Below, piece by piece: positions 44,047 through 53,566 of a stretch of 64,000 bases of DNA (positions are counted from its first letter, which is position 1; each line of letters opens with the position of its first letter). The notes below the pieces were generated by a model, which was not told where the DNA came from, did not search any database, and saw only the letters and a list, made by a program, of their open reading frames with translations. Origin of the DNA: an uncultured Senegalimassilia sp. (GTDB lineage: Bacteria; Actinomycetota; Coriobacteriia; Coriobacteriales; Eggerthellaceae). The stretch spans positions 1 to 64,000 of the forward strand of contig CAKTWI010000001.1 in assembly GCA_934630815.1 (NCBI GenBank). The letters run 5' to 3'. Position numbers and translations under genes: made by a program.

Positions 44047-44156
44047 ACCGGGCTCTCGCCCGGTGCTGGCAGCTCGCCGCCAGCAAACTTCCAATACAGC
44101 CGATTGGCGCGCCGGAATCCGACACGCCAATCGAGAATTTTACCCGATACGGGTAA
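44047..44156 (-). other. Cluster of hairpins in the rpmD-rplO gap
   Basis: Four inverted repeats stack here: ACCGGGC/GCCCGGT (44047-44064), GCTGGC/GCCAGC (44065-44084), CGATTGGCG/CGCCAATCG (44101-44133) and TTACCCG/CGGGTAA (44140-44156). No U-tract follows any of them. The gap is otherwise non-coding and could be a regulatory leader for rplO-secY. Confidence 0.6.
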
Positions 44157-44182
44157 GTATGCCAAGGTGGCGATTGGGAACT

Positions 44183-44374
44183 TTACAGCTCCTCCACCTT
44201 GATGAGATGCTTCACCTTGAAGATCATGCCGCGGATGTTGGCATTGTCGACCTGGTCGATGGAGCGGCCGATCTTGCCGAGGCCCAGGGCCTTCAGCGTT
44301 GCAGCCTGATCCTTCTTGTAACCGATGGAGCTCTTCACCTGCGTAAGGCGCAGCGTCTTCTTAGCGTCGGACAT
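44183..44374 (-). CDS. rpmD: 50S ribosomal protein L30
   Basis: 63 residues; LRLTQVKSSIGYKKDQ and LGLGKIGRSIDQVDNANIRG are the L30 signature. It starts three bases after rpsE ends, so the two are tightly coupled. Confidence 0.97.
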   Translation of the reverse strand: MSDAKKTLRLTQVKSSIGYKKDQAATLKALGLGKIGRSIDQVDNANIRGMIFKVKHLIKVEEL

Positions 44375-44377
44375 GGG

Positions 44378-44899
44378 TTACTCCTTCCAGCCGTAGATCT
44401 TGGCAACGGAAATGCCACGACGCTCGGCGACGGACTCGGGGGACTGCATTTCCTTCAGACCCTCGGCCGTGGCCTTGACGACGTTCATGACGTTGTCGGT
44501 GCCCAGAGACTTGCACAGGACGTTCTCCACACCGGACAGCTCCAGGACGGCACGAGCAGCGCCGCCGGCGATAACGCCGGTACCGGGAACAGCGGGCTTG
44601 ATCAGAACGCGACCGGCACCGAACTCGCCGATGATCTCATGCGGCAGCGTCTTCTCGTCGGTCAGCGGCACGGAGAACATGTTCTTCTTTGCGTCCTCCA
44701 CGCCCTTCTTGATGGCCGTAGGCACTTCCTGGGACTTGCCCATGCCGATGCCGACGTGGCCGTTGCGGTCGCCCACGACCACCAGCGCGGTCAGACCGAA
44801 GCGGCGACCACCCTTGACGACCTTGGACACGCGGTTGATGTAAACGACGCGCTCTTCGAGCTCGGGAGCTGCGGCGTTCTCTTGCTTGTTGCGAGCCAT
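44378..44899 (-). CDS. rpsE: 30S ribosomal protein S5
   Basis: 173 residues with a short Ala/Glu-rich N-terminal tail. [20 protein letters not shown] and [18 protein letters not shown] are conserved S5 segments. 14 bp separate it from rplR. Confidence 0.98.
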   Translation of the reverse strand: MARNKQENAAAPELEERVVYINRVSKVVKGGRRFGLTALVVVGDRNGHVGIGMGKSQEVPTAIKKGVEDAKKNMFSVPLTDEKTLPHEIIGEFGAGRVLIKPAVPGTGVIAGGAARAVLELSGVENVLCKSLGTDNVMNVVKATAEGLKEMQSPESVAERRGISVAKIYGWKE

Positions 44900-44913
44900 A
44901 GACTAAACCCCTT

Positions 44914-45282
44914 CTAGAATTTCAGACCGGCTTCACGAGCAGCGTCGGCCAGAGCCTTGACGCGCCCATGGTACAGGTTGCCACCACGATCGAAAACGAC
45001 TTCCGTGATGCCGCATTCCTGAGCCTTCTTGCCTGCGATCTCACCGAGAGCGGTAGCGCCCTCGACGTTAGCGCCGTTCTTGCCCGTAGCCTTGAAATCA
45101 GGGCCCAGGGTGGAAACGCCGCACAGGGTCTTGCCCGCAACGTCGTCGACGAACTGCACGTAGATGTTGTTGTTGCTGCGCGTCACGCAAAGACGGGGAC
45201 GCTCCGGCGTGCCGGAGATCTTACCGCGCACGCGACGATGGCGACGGGCCAGCGCAGCTTGCTTTTTCTGAAGCTTATTCAT
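44914..45282 (-). CDS. rplR: 50S ribosomal protein L18
   Basis: 122 residues. [19 protein letters not shown] at the N-terminus and [19 protein letters not shown] near the end identify the 5S-rRNA-binding protein L18. Confidence 0.98.
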   Translation of the reverse strand: MNKLQKKQAALARRHRRVRGKISGTPERPRLCVTRSNNNIYVQFVDDVAGKTLCGVSTLGPDFKATGKNGANVEGATALGEIAGKKAQECGITEVVFDRGGNLYHGRVKALADAAREAGLKF

Positions 45283-45314
45283 GGTAATCCCTTCGTTCAG
45301 TTACGCTTGCGCGC

Positions 45315-45854
45315 TTAGTCCTTGCCAGCCTTGCCGACCTTGCGGCGGACATGCTCGCCCTCATAGCGGATGCCCTTGCCCTTGTAAGGCTCAGGCTTGC
45401 GCCATGCGCGGACGTTCGCGGCCACCTGGCCGACCTGCTCCTTGCTGATGCCGGAGACGACGATCTCGGTCTGACTGGGAACCTCGAACGTGATGTTCTC
45501 GGGGCACTCCATGAGCACGGGGTGCGAGAAGCCCAGCTGCATCTCCAGGTCCTTGCCCTTCAGCGCGGCACGATAGCCGACGCCGACCAGCTGCAGCTTC
45601 TTCTGGTAGCCGGCGGAAACGCCCTCGACCATGTTGTGGATGAGGGTGCGGGTAAGGCCGTGCAGGCTCCTGGCCTCACGGGAGTCGTCAGGACGGGAGA
45701 CGATGATCTCCTCGCCTTCCTGGCTGATGGTCATCATGGGGTTGAACTCGCGGGTGAGCTCGCCCTTGGGGCCCTTGACCGTCACGATGTGGCCGTCGAT
45801 CTTCACGTCGACGCCGGCAGGAACGGTAACGGGCTGCTTGCCGATACGAGACAT
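45315..45854 (-). CDS. rplF: 50S ribosomal protein L6
   Basis: 179 residues from ATG 45854 ([12 protein letters not shown]), which has an AAGGGATAGG region upstream; the open frame runs 13 codons further but L6 proteins begin here. The C-terminal [15 protein letters not shown] motif is diagnostic. Confidence 0.97.
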   Translation of the reverse strand: MSRIGKQPVTVPAGVDVKIDGHIVTVKGPKGELTREFNPMMTISQEGEEIIVSRPDDSREARSLHGLTRTLIHNMVEGVSAGYQKKLQLVGVGYRAALKGKDLEMQLGFSHPVLMECPENITFEVPSQTEIVVSGISKEQVGQVAANVRAWRKPEPYKGKGIRYEGEHVRRKVGKAGKD

Positions 45855-45873
45855 AAACCTATCCCTTCCTTTC

Positions 45874-46272
45874 CTACCAGATGTACGCGACAACCTCGCC
45901 GCCGATGCCCTTCTTGCGGGCGTCGCGGTCGGTCATCACGCCGTTGGACGTGGAGACGATTGCAGTGCCGAGGCCGCCCAGAACGCGGGGCAGCTCGTCC
46001 TTGCCGGCGTAGATGCGCAGACCCGGCTTGGAGATGCGGCGGATGCCGCGAATGGTCTTGGCCTTCTTCTCGCCGTACTTCAGCATGATTTCGAGCGTGG
46101 CACGAGGCTCGCCTTCGACAACCTCGTAGCCGGCCACATAGCCCTCTTCCTGCATGATGCGGGCGATCTCGACCAGCTTCTTGCTGGAGGGCATGGAGAC
46201 CGTAGCCTTGCCGGCAGAGTTAGCGTTACGCACGCGCGTAAGCATATCTGCGATAGGGTCAGTCATGGTCAT
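45874..46272 (-). CDS. rpsH: 30S ribosomal protein S8
   Basis: 132 residues. [14 protein letters not shown] at the start and [20 protein letters not shown] at the end are S8 signatures. The first ATG is used because AAAGGAG lies nine bases upstream; MTDPI two codons later is the usual family start. Confidence 0.97.
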   Translation of the reverse strand: MTMTDPIADMLTRVRNANSAGKATVSMPSSKKLVEIARIMQEEGYVAGYEVVEGEPRATLEIMLKYGEKKAKTIRGIRRISKPGLRIYAGKDELPRVLGGLGTAIVSTSNGVMTDRDARKKGIGGEVVAYIW

Positions 46273-46381
46273 AGTAAGTTTCTCCTTTGGTTCGTGATGA
46301 GCCGATCGGTTCGGTTCGGATAGGCGCCCTTAGCACCCCCGCCTGAACCGTGGCACACCCGTACGTACCTTGTGTTTGGGC

Positions 46382-46567
46382 CTACCAGGAAGCCTTGGTC
46401 ACGCCGGGCAGCTCGCCTTTGTTGGCCAGCTCGCGCAGGCACACGCGGCACAGGCCGAACTTACGGTAGTAAGCGCGCGGACGCCCGCAACGCGTGCAGC
46501 GATTGTGCTGGCGCGTGGAGAACTTCGGCTCGCGCTCGCTCTTGGCGATCATCGATTTCTTTGCCAT
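46382..46567 (-). CDS. rpsZ: 30S ribosomal protein S14, zinc-binding type
   Basis: A short (61 residues) S14 with zinc ligands Cys24, Cys27, Cys40 and Cys43 in CTRC and CRVC. The zinc form is usual in Gram-positives. It sits between rplE and rpsH in the normal order, with gaps of about 100 bp on both sides. Confidence 0.98.
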   Translation of the reverse strand: MAKKSMIAKSEREPKFSTRQHNRCTRCGRPRAYYRKFGLCRVCLRELANKGELPGVTKASW

Positions 46568-46666
46568 GCAAATCCTTCTTTCTTGTTTCCAAGCCCGCCG
46601 GGAAGGCGGGCTTTAAACTGCCTGCAGGATAACCTGGCCGGCCATCCTTACGGTCAAACAAAAGGG

Positions 46667-47218
46667 TTAGTCGCGGTCCTTGAACGGGAAGCCCAGCGCG
46701 GAAAGCAGCGCAAAGGCGTTCTCGTTGTTGCCGGCGGTGGTGACGAACGTGATGTCCATACCACGGGTGCGGTCGACCTTATCGTACTCGATCTCGGGGA
46801 AGATCAGCTGCTCGGTGATGCCGAGCGTGTAGTTGCCGCGACCGTCGAAGCTGGTCGGGGAGATGCCGCGGAAGTCGCGGACGCGCGGCAGAGCAGCGGC
46901 CAGCAGACGATCCAGGAACTCCCACATGCGGTCGCCACGCAGGGTGACCTTGCAGCCGATAGCCTGGCCCTCGCGCACATGGAAGCCTGCGATGGACTTC
47001 TTGGCGCGGGTGATGCAGGGCTGCTGACCGGTGATGATGCGCATGTCGTTCATGGCGGCATCAAGCAGCTTGTGGTCGGAGGCGGCGGCGCCGACACCCA
47101 TGTTCACGACGATCTTCTCGAGACGCGGAACATTGTTGATGTTGTCGATGCCCAGCTCGCTTTCCAGCTTAGCGACGATCTCGTTCTTGTACTTCTCTTT
47201 GAGACGAGGAGCAGTCAT
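46667..47218 (-). CDS. rplE: 50S ribosomal protein L5
   Basis: 183 residues. [19 protein letters not shown] and [16 protein letters not shown] are diagnostic of the 5S-rRNA-binding L5. A GC-rich hairpin (GCGGCCCGC/GCGGGCCGC, near 47298-47321) lies in the gap to rplX. Confidence 0.98.
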   Translation of the reverse strand: MTAPRLKEKYKNEIVAKLESELGIDNINNVPRLEKIVVNMGVGAAASDHKLLDAAMNDMRIITGQQPCITRAKKSIAGFHVREGQAIGCKVTLRGDRMWEFLDRLLAAALPRVRDFRGISPTSFDGRGNYTLGITEQLIFPEIEYDKVDRTRGMDITFVTTAGNNENAFALLSALGFPFKDRD

Positions 47219-47334
47219 GCGATTTCCTTTCGATGAATTAAACGCAGGATTTCCGACCCTGCGTCCCTGGTCTTATATGGCCAGGGTCATATTCTAAACG
47301 CGGCCCGCGCAAAGGCGGGCCGCCTTCAACAAAA

Positions 47335-47658
47335 CTATTTATCGATGTCCTTGCCGCACTTCTTGCAAACGCGGACCTTCTTACCGGCCTCGTTCACGCG
47401 GTGGGACACGCGGGTGGGCTGCTTGCACTCGGGGCAGACGACCATGACGTTGGAGACATGGATGGGAGCCTCGACGGACATGATGCCGCCCTGCGGGTTC
47501 TGCTGAGTGGGGCGCATGGCCTTCTTGACCATGTTCACCTTCTCGACGACCACACGCTGCTTGCTGGGGAGAGAACGAACGACCTGGCCCTCCTTGCCCT
47601 TGTCCTTGCCGGACAGAACGCGGACGGTGTCGCCCTTCTTGATGTTCATGCTGTTCAT
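47335..47658 (-). CDS. rplX: 50S ribosomal protein L24
   Basis: 107 residues with the KOW motif [20 protein letters not shown]. The C-terminus has a CXXC pair (CPEC, CKKC) that could bind zinc. ATG 47658 has AAAGGGGG nine bases upstream; MNIKK three codons later is an alternative. Confidence 0.97.
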   Translation of the reverse strand: MNSMNIKKGDTVRVLSGKDKGKEGQVVRSLPSKQRVVVEKVNMVKKAMRPTQQNPQGGIMSVEAPIHVSNVMVVCPECKQPTRVSHRVNEAGKKVRVCKKCGKDIDK

Positions 47659-47673
47659 TGCGAATAACCCCCT

Positions 47674-48042
47674 TTACAGCGTCTCAGGTGCCAAGGACAC
47701 GATCTTCATGTACTTCTTCTCGCGCAGCTCGCGGGCGACGGGCCCGAAGATACGCGTGCCGCGCGGCGCACCGTTGGCGTCGATCAGGACGGCGGCGTTC
47801 TGGTCGAACTTGATGTAGCTGCCGTCAGCGCGACGAACTTCCTTCTTCACGCGCACAACGACGCAGCGCACGACGTCACCCTTTTTGACAGCACCGTTGG
47901 GCATAGCCTCTTTGACGCTGCAGATGATCACGTCGCCCAGGCCCGCGTAACGGCGCTTGGAGCCGCCCAGGACCTTGATGCACTGCACCTTGCGAGCGCC
48001 GGAGTTGTCGGCGACCGCGAGCATGGTTTGCATCTGAATCAT
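47674..48042 (-). CDS. rplN: 50S ribosomal protein L14
   Basis: 122 residues starting [18 protein letters not shown], the invariant L14 N-terminus. It is 15 bp from rplX and 50 bp from rpsQ. Confidence 0.98.
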   Translation of the reverse strand: MIQMQTMLAVADNSGARKVQCIKVLGGSKRRYAGLGDVIICSVKEAMPNGAVKKGDVVRCVVVRVKKEVRRADGSYIKFDQNAAVLIDANGAPRGTRIFGPVARELREKKYMKIVSLAPETL

Positions 48043-48092
48043 TGCTTCAACCTATCTTTCAATCGGTAATCTGATGGGATAAGAGGAAAGGG

Positions 48093-48353
48093 CTATTTCG
48101 CCTTTTCGTTGATCTCCACCAGACGCCAGCGCTTCATCTTGGACAGCGGACGGGTCTCCATGATGGTGACGGTATCGCCGACGCCAGCCTCGTTGTTCTC
48201 GTCATGCGCGTGGAACTTCTTGGTGGTCGTCATCATCTTCTTGTACACCGGATGCGGCTTGCGCTCGGCGACGGAGACGACGATGGTCTTGTCGTTGACG
48301 GCGCTGACCACGATGCCCTGGCGGACCTTACGCGTATTACGCTCTTCGCTCAT
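48093..48353 (-). CDS. rpsQ: 30S ribosomal protein S17
   Basis: 86 residues. [20 protein letters not shown] and the C-terminal [16 protein letters not shown] are S17 signatures. It lies 16 bp after rpmC. Confidence 0.98.
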   Translation of the reverse strand: MSEERNTRKVRQGIVVSAVNDKTIVVSVAERKPHPVYKKMMTTTKKFHAHDENNEAGVGDTVTIMETRPLSKMKRWRLVEINEKAK

Positions 48354-48369
48354 GTTATCAAACCTTCCT

Positions 48370-48564
48370 TTATGCGCTCAGCTCACGGGCGCGCATCTCG
48401 GTCTGGATGCGAGCGATGTCCTTCTTGACCTGCTTCACGCGTGCGGTGTTGTCAAGCTGGCTCGTTGCCATCTGGAAGCGCAGGTTGAAAAGCTCAGCGC
48501 GTGCTTCCTTGAGTTTGGCCTGCAGATCGTCGGCAGACAGCTCACGAATCTCTGCTGCTTTCAT
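48370..48564 (-). CDS. rpmC: 50S ribosomal protein L29
   Basis: 64 residues; [18 protein letters not shown] and [15 protein letters not shown] identify L29. The start codon directly follows the rplP stop (TAAATG), so translation is coupled. Confidence 0.98.
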   Translation of the reverse strand: MKAAEIRELSADDLQAKLKEARAELFNLRFQMATSQLDNTARVKQVKKDIARIQTEMRARELSA

Positions 48565-48987
48565 TTACTCCTGCCCTTCCGTTTCCTTGGTCACAATCTT
48601 GCACTTGATGGGCAACTTGTTGATTGCAAGGCGGAGCGCCTCTTTGGCCGTGGCCTCGTCGACGCCGTCGATCTCGAACATGATGCGACCGGGCTTGACG
48701 ACCGCGACCCAGGCCTCGGGGTTGCCCTTACCGGAACCCATGCGGGTCTCAGCCGGCTTCTTGGTGATCGGCTTGTCCGGGAAGATGGTGATCCAGACCT
48801 TACCGCCACGCTTCATGCAACGGGTCATGGCGATACGAGCGGCCTCAATCTGACGGTTGGTGATCCAGTGTGCTTCCAGGGCCTGGATGCCCCAGGTGCC
48901 GTGGTTCAGACGGGTACCACCCTTTGCACGGCCCTTCATGGAACCGCGCTGCACCTTGCGGTGCTTAACACGCTTAGGTACGAGCAT
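48565..48987 (-). CDS. rplP: 50S ribosomal protein L16
   Basis: 140 residues starting [32 protein letters not shown] and [16 protein letters not shown] are conserved. The start overlaps the rpsC stop by one base (TAATG). Confidence 0.98.
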   Translation of the reverse strand: MLVPKRVKHRKVQRGSMKGRAKGGTRLNHGTWGIQALEAHWITNRQIEAARIAMTRCMKRGGKVWITIFPDKPITKKPAETRMGSGKGNPEAWVAVVKPGRIMFEIDGVDEATAKEALRLAINKLPIKCKIVTKETEGQE

Positions 48988-49700
48988 TACTTGCGCCCCC
49001 TATCATTACGGTCGTTGCGGCGGGAACGGTTCGGGCGAGAGCCGCCCTCGAGCTGAGGCTGCGGAGCCTTCTGGCCCGGCAGGACCTCGCCGTGGTACAC
49101 CCACACCTGAACGCCGATGGCGCCCATCTGCGTGCGGGCGGTGCAGAAACCGTAGTCAACCTTGGCACGCAGCGTGTGCAGCGGCACGCGACCCTCGCGG
49201 TACCACTCGCGGCGGCTCATCTCGGCACCGCCGAGGCGGCCGGCGCACTGGATGCGGATGCCCTTGGCACCGGACTTGCGAGCGGACTGCACGGCCTTGC
49301 GCATGGCGCGACGGAAAGCGACGCGGCCCTCGAGCTGCTCGGCAACGGACTGGGCGATGAGGTTTGCGTCCAGCTCGGGGCGCTTGACCTCGACGACCTC
49401 GATATTGACCGGGCCGTTAGCGACCTTCTCGAGCTTCTTGCGCAGAGCGTCGATCTCGGCGCCCTTCTTGCCGATCACGACACCCGGGCGAGCCGTGGTG
49501 ACGATGACCTTGATTTTGTCGCCTGCGCGCTCGATCTCGACCTTGGAGACGGCGGCACGGGCCAGCTGCTTGTCCAGGAACTTCCTAATGGCCAAGTCGT
49601 TTGCCAGGTTCTGGGCGTAATCCTTGTCGGCGTACCAACGGCTGCGCCACTCTTCGGTGATACCGAGGCGGAACCCGGTAGGGCTTACCTTCTGACCCAT
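48987..49700 (-). CDS. rpsC: 30S ribosomal protein S3
   Basis: 237 residues. [20 protein letters not shown] and the KH-domain segment [15 protein letters not shown] are diagnostic. The C-terminus ends in a basic Arg/Asn-rich tail. Five bases separate it from rplV. Confidence 0.98.
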   Translation of the reverse strand: MGQKVSPTGFRLGITEEWRSRWYADKDYAQNLANDLAIRKFLDKQLARAAVSKVEIERAGDKIKVIVTTARPGVVIGKKGAEIDALRKKLEKVANGPVNIEVVEVKRPELDANLIAQSVAEQLEGRVAFRRAMRKAVQSARKSGAKGIRIQCAGRLGGAEMSRREWYREGRVPLHTLRAKVDYGFCTARTQMGAIGVQVWVYHGEVLPGQKAPQPQLEGGSRPNRSRRNDRNDRGRK

Positions 49701-49705
49701 AGACT

Positions 49706-50047
49706 TTATGCCTCCTCTCGCGGAGCGACGATGATGGTGATGTGGCAGGTGCGCTTGCGGATGCGCGAAGCGGAACCCTTAGCGCGGGGACGGATGCGCT
49801 TGAGCGTGGGGCCCTCATCAACGAAGGCGGTCTTCACGACCAGCGTCTCCGGACGCACATGATGCTGGTACTCAGCGTTTGCCACAGCGGAGTTCAGCGT
49901 CTTCTCGACAACCTCGGCGGCTGCGCGATTGGTGAACATCAAGATCTCACGGGCAGCCGGGACGGACTTGCCGCGGATCAGGTCGACGACGATGCGTGCC
50001 TTGCGGGGCGACATGCGCACGGTACGTGCGATTGCTTTAGCTTCCAT
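49706..50047 (-). CDS. rplV: 50S ribosomal protein L22
   Basis: 113 residues. [20 protein letters not shown] and the basic hairpin [17 protein letters not shown], which lines the exit tunnel, identify L22. Confidence 0.98.
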   Translation of the reverse strand: MEAKAIARTVRMSPRKARIVVDLIRGKSVPAAREILMFTNRAAAEVVEKTLNSAVANAEYQHHVRPETLVVKTAFVDEGPTLKRIRPRAKGSASRIRKRTCHITIIVAPREEA

Positions 50048-50060
50048 GATTCACCCCTTC

Positions 50061-50333
50061 TTATCGCTTCTTCTTGTCGGCTGCGTGACCCTTGAAGGTA
50101 CGCGTGGGGGCGAACTCGCCCAGCTTGTGGCCGACCATGGACTCGGTAACGTAAACCGGCACGTGCTTGCGACCGTCGTGCACCGCGATGGTGTGGCCCA
50201 CCATTTCGGGGAAGATGGTGCTGGCACGGGACCAGGTCTTGATGACGTTCTTTTCGCCGGCCGCGTTCATCTTCTCGATGCGCTCAAGAAGGCGAGGCTC
50301 AACGAAAGGACCCTTCTTCAAACTTCTGCTCAC
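50061..50333 (-). CDS. rpsS: 30S ribosomal protein S19
   Basis: 90 residues starting [39 protein letters not shown] and [15 protein letters not shown] are S19 signatures. It is 22 bp after rplB. Confidence 0.98.
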   Translation of the reverse strand: MSRSLKKGPFVEPRLLERIEKMNAAGEKNVIKTWSRASTIFPEMVGHTIAVHDGRKHVPVYVTESMVGHKLGEFAPTRTFKGHAADKKKR

Positions 50334-50355
50334 TATTACTCCTTAACGCTTAGCG

Positions 50356-51186
50356 CTACTTCTTGCGACGGCGAATGATCAGGCGGCTAGAGGCCTTCTT
50401 CGGGTTGCGCGTACGATGACCCTTGGTCGGAACGCCCCAGGGGCTGACAGGGTGACGGCCAGAAGTCTTGTTCTTGCCTTCGCCACCGCCGTGGGGATGG
50501 TCCACAGGGTTCATGACGGTACCGCGAACCGTCGGGCGGATGCCACGCCAACGATTACGGCCGGCCTTGCCGATCGTGATGTTGGAGTGCTCGGCGTTAC
50601 CGACCTCGCCGATGGTGGCGCGGCAGGTGAGCAGCACGCGGCGCATTTCGGAGGAGGGCATGCGCAGGATGGCGTACTTGCCTTCCTTGCCCATCAGCTG
50701 GATGCTCGTGCCGGCGGAGCGGGCAAGCGCGGCGCCACGGCCGGGCTGCAGCTCGACAGCGTGGATGAGCGTACCGACGGGGATGCAGGACAGCGGCATT
50801 GCGTTGCCGGGCTTGATGTCCACATCGGTGCCGCTGACGATCATGTCGCCGACCTTCAGGCCCTTCGGGTGAAGGATGTAGCGCTTCTCGCCGTCAACGT
50901 AGTGCAGCAGAGCGATACGAGCGGAGCGGTTCGGGTCGTACTCGATGGTAGCGACCTTTGCAGGCACGCCGTCCTTGTTGCGCTTGAAGTCGATGATGCG
51001 GTAACGACGCTTCACGCCGCCGCCCTGATGACGGACGGTGATGTGACCGTGGTTGTTGCGACCCGCCTTCTTGTTCAGCGGCGCAAGCAGGGACTTTTCC
51101 GGCTTGTCGCAGGTGATTTCGGCCTTGTCCGAAACCGTCTGGAAGCGACGACCGGGGCTAGTCGGCCTGTACTGTTTGACTCCCAT
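50356..51186 (-). CDS. rplB: 50S ribosomal protein L2
   Basis: 276 residues from ATG 51186 ([14 protein letters not shown]), with GGAAAGG seven bases upstream; an in-frame ATG at 51219 would add 11 residues foreign to L2. [13 protein letters not shown] contains the peptidyl-transferase-centre His. Here it is the first gene of the ribosomal operon. In most bacteria rpsJ-rplC-rplD-rplW precede it, and none of these is present upstream. Confidence 0.98.
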   Translation of the reverse strand: MGVKQYRPTSPGRRFQTVSDKAEITCDKPEKSLLAPLNKKAGRNNHGHITVRHQGGGVKRRYRIIDFKRNKDGVPAKVATIEYDPNRSARIALLHYVDGEKRYILHPKGLKVGDMIVSGTDVDIKPGNAMPLSCIPVGTLIHAVELQPGRGAALARSAGTSIQLMGKEGKYAILRMPSSEMRRVLLTCRATIGEVGNAEHSNITIGKAGRNRWRGIRPTVRGTVMNPVDHPHGGGEGKNKTSGRHPVSPWGVPTKGHRTRNPKKASSRLIIRRRKK

Positions 51187-51357
51187 TTCAAACCTTTCCA
51201 TCTGGATTTCCGCTCGCATGCCTCACCATGCACCGGAGATCCTTCCTACAGATGTGGATGTGGCGATTGCCCAAGCACGCTCGTTTGAGGCCGAACGCAC
51301 CGACTCCGTCAATCCACGCGCCCGGGTGTATCCATAAGTCACCAGACGCAACTGGAC

Positions 51358-51386
51358 ATTATACGAGCCTGCGCGAGTTGTTTCAA
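51358..51386 (-). promoter_or_regulatory. Near-consensus promoter of the rplB operon
   Basis: On the minus strand TTGAAA (51381-51386), a 17-nt spacer and perfect TATAAT (51358-51363). The leader to ATG 51186 would be about 165 nt, room for an autoregulatory structure. It explains how the operon is transcribed without the usual upstream genes. Confidence 0.88.
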
Positions 51387-51406
51387 GGAAAACCTGCCTG
51401 AACGAA

Positions 51407-51447
51407 GCGCGCCCACAACCTGCACACAAGCCAGGTTGCGGGCGCTT
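51407..51447 (-). terminator. Terminator after rhaM
   Basis: A stem of about 14 bp with one mismatch (51409-51422 with 51432-51445, CAGGTTGCGGGCGC arm) lies about 75 bp after the rhaM stop and 20 bp before the rplB promoter. On the minus strand it is followed by TTCGTTCAGG, so the U-tract is poor. Confidence 0.65.
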
Positions 51448-51518
51448 GCCTATTGATATGGAGAGAGGCTTGCGGGCTTCCCTCTATCACGATTTCCGCT
51501 ATGCAGCCGAACCGCCTG

Positions 51519-51860
51519 CTAATCCAGGTGGAACGCGCACGGCAGATCGACGCTTACCGGCGAGTTGTCGGCGTTGGTCTCCATGACGCTGGCCATGAAG
51601 TCCCACCACTTCCGGCAGATCTCGGTCTCGGCCGATTCCGCGTAACGCTCGGGATCGTCGAGTTCGATGTAGCCGAAAAGGATGTTGGTCTCCTCATCGA
51701 TGAAGATGCTGTAGTTGTGCCCGCCGTACTCGTGGAGCATATCGGCCATCTCGGGCCACAGCTCGTTGTGACGGCGCTCGTACTCCTCGGCGAACCCCGG
51801 ATACAGCTTCATCTTGAAGCCGCTGATGGTGCGGCCTTCGGCGGTTTTACGTACGGTCAT
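51519..51860 (-). CDS. rhaM: L-rhamnose mutarotase
   Basis: Interconverts the alpha and beta anomers of L-rhamnose before isomerisation. The 113-residue protein has the RhaM landmarks KMKLYPGFAEEYERRHNELW (with the active-site His), GGHNYSIFIDEETN and the paired Trp in KWWDFMA. It is the last gene of the rhamnose set, 296 bp after the transporter gene. Confidence 0.95.
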   Translation of the reverse strand: MTVRKTAEGRTISGFKMKLYPGFAEEYERRHNELWPEMADMLHEYGGHNYSIFIDEETNILFGYIELDDPERYAESAETEICRKWWDFMASVMETNADNSPVSVDLPCAFHLD

Positions 51861-52156
51861 CGACTTTTCCTTTCATTACCGTTGCGGATATGGGCACGCG
51901 GTCGCAAACGGACTCGGGGATTTCCCGCCCCTTGTGCGCACCGCGCGTACGCGCTGCGAAAACGCAGCATGCCGGAGCTTGCGGCAGCGCCCGGATGGGC
52001 GGGAGGCCGCAGACCCCCTGCCCTACGGGCGCATATGCGCCCTAAACGATGGCGCCTCCGGCACGATCGCGCAGGACACGTCCTTCCCTACCGACGTATA
52101 TGCGCCGCGAAACGCGCATGCCCGGGCGGCGCGCGCCCGGGCATGCAAGGGAAACG
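51861..52156. other. 296-bp hairpin-rich gap between transporter gene and rhaM
   Basis: Contains a perfect 12-bp stem GCATGCCCGGGC with a 7-base loop (52116-52146), a GGGCGCATATGCGCCC palindrome (about 52025-52040) and GCTGCG/CGCAGC around AAAA (about 51953-51968). The first follows the transporter stop by about 10 bp and may terminate or protect its mRNA. No gene is seen. Confidence 0.55.
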
Positions 52157-53524
52157 TTACTGAAGCTTGCCGTAGCGCTCCTCGGTGATTTGATCGAGCG
52201 TCTTGCCCTGCGTGTCAGGGCACCACACCACGCCGACCACAAGCGAGACCACCAGCACCGCGCACATGATGAGCGCAGCCGGGAAGAAGCCCGCCGGGTT
52301 GGTGGAGATATCGCCCATGATGGCGCCGACGCCGACGAGCGACCAGATGCCAAGGGCCGCACGCACTAGGAAGAACATGATGCCCTGCGCGCCGCCGCGG
52401 TAGCGCGTCGGGAACAGCTCGGTTCCCCACAGCGCATAGAAGCACTGCGCCGAGAAGCCGGCCGAAACGCCCCACAGGATGACGTAGGCCCACAGGCACC
52501 AGCCCATGGAATCGGTGGTGCCGTTGTTGAGCGCCGCGCCGAAGATGGCGATGCACACCCATGAGGCAAGCGCCAACAGCGCCGACGCCCCAAACAGCAC
52601 ACGATGAGGCACCTTATCGCCCAGCTTGGAGAACACCGCCAGCGAGCAGACGGCCACGAGCACCCATTGCACCACGCCGAGCAGGCTCTGCCCCACCGAG
52701 TCGATGTTGCCGGCTGCGGCGTACAGATACGGCATGAACTGGCCGTTGGTGCCCGCCGCCAGGTTCCACGTCAGGTACACGGCCACCAAAAACACGATGG
52801 TCTTGACGTTGACGGGGTTCTTCAGCGCATTGGCCATCATGCGGCCGAACGACTCGTGCTCGGCCGTCTCGGCCTGCTTCTCCGCCCAGTCCTTGGACTC
52901 CTGCAGCTGACGCTGAAGATTCCATGCGACGAGCGCCACCACGAGCAGCACCAGGAAAAGGATGCGCGTGGACAGCAAGCCGTCGAAGGGACCGTAAGTT
53001 CCGGCGGGCAGCAGCGTCTTGCCATCGGCCGCGAAACCGGGAAGCACGAACGACAGAGCCAAAGACAGCAGGAATATGATGGCCGGCCCGCAGCTCCATG
53101 CGAACTGGCTGATGCCGATGTTCGCGGCGCGCTTGGTGGACGTGGACGTTTCGGAGATGTAGCTCCACGATGCGGGGACGCCCGCTCCCACCGACAGGCC
53201 GGAGAGCACCACGCCCACAACCACCATGGGCAGGTTCATGGCGCACATGGCGATGGCCACGCCGATCGCATACACCAGCAGGTTGTAACGGTAGATGATG
53301 GTACGCCCGTACTTGTCGGTCAGAAAACCGCCGATAAGCGCGCCGACGGCGGCGCCGAACGCGTTCGCGCCGATGGCGCCCAAGATGGAGGTCCACATCG
53401 AGCCGAAGCCGAATGCCGCGGCCCATGCCGTCAGCGCCACCGACGACGCCACGATGCATCCGGAATCCAGGAAGTTCGTCAACGACACCGCGATGGTGCC
53501 CTTGCGCTCCTGAGACATTGCCAT
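52157..53524 (-). CDS. MFS transporter, probable L-rhamnose permease
   Basis: A 455-residue 12-helix major facilitator. The start MAMSQERKGT at 53524 has AAAGGCGGA six bases upstream. The first half carries the loop motif GGFLTDKYGRTIIYR of MFS sugar and organic-acid porters; YISETSTSTKRAANIG follows. It is not RhaT, which belongs to another family. Its place between rhaD and rhaM strongly suggests rhamnose or a rhamnoside as substrate; that is inference. Confidence 0.88.
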   Translation of the reverse strand: MAMSQERKGTIAVSLTNFLDSGCIVASSVALTAWAAAFGFGSMWTSILGAIGANAFGAAVGALIGGFLTDKYGRTIIYRYNLLVYAIGVAIAMCAMNLPMVVVGVVLSGLSVGAGVPASWSYISETSTSTKRAANIGISQFAWSCGPAIIFLLSLALSFVLPGFAADGKTLLPAGTYGPFDGLLSTRILFLVLLVVALVAWNLQRQLQESKDWAEKQAETAEHESFGRMMANALKNPVNVKTIVFLVAVYLTWNLAAGTNGQFMPYLYAAAGNIDSVGQSLLGVVQWVLVAVCSLAVFSKLGDKVPHRVLFGASALLALASWVCIAIFGAALNNGTTDSMGWCLWAYVILWGVSAGFSAQCFYALWGTELFPTRYRGGAQGIMFFLVRAALGIWSLVGVGAIMGDISTNPAGFFPAALIMCAVLVVSLVVGVVWCPDTQGKTLDQITEERYGKLQ

Positions 53525-53566
53525 GATCGATCCGCCTTTCACTTGTTCCTATGGCTGGCGATCAGG

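Noticed and set aside
51187..51518. Misassembly as the only explanation for the missing rpsJ-rplC-rplD-rplW
   Set aside because: A near-consensus promoter and a terminator sit in the gap in the right order, which a random join would rarely give. Long reads should still confirm.
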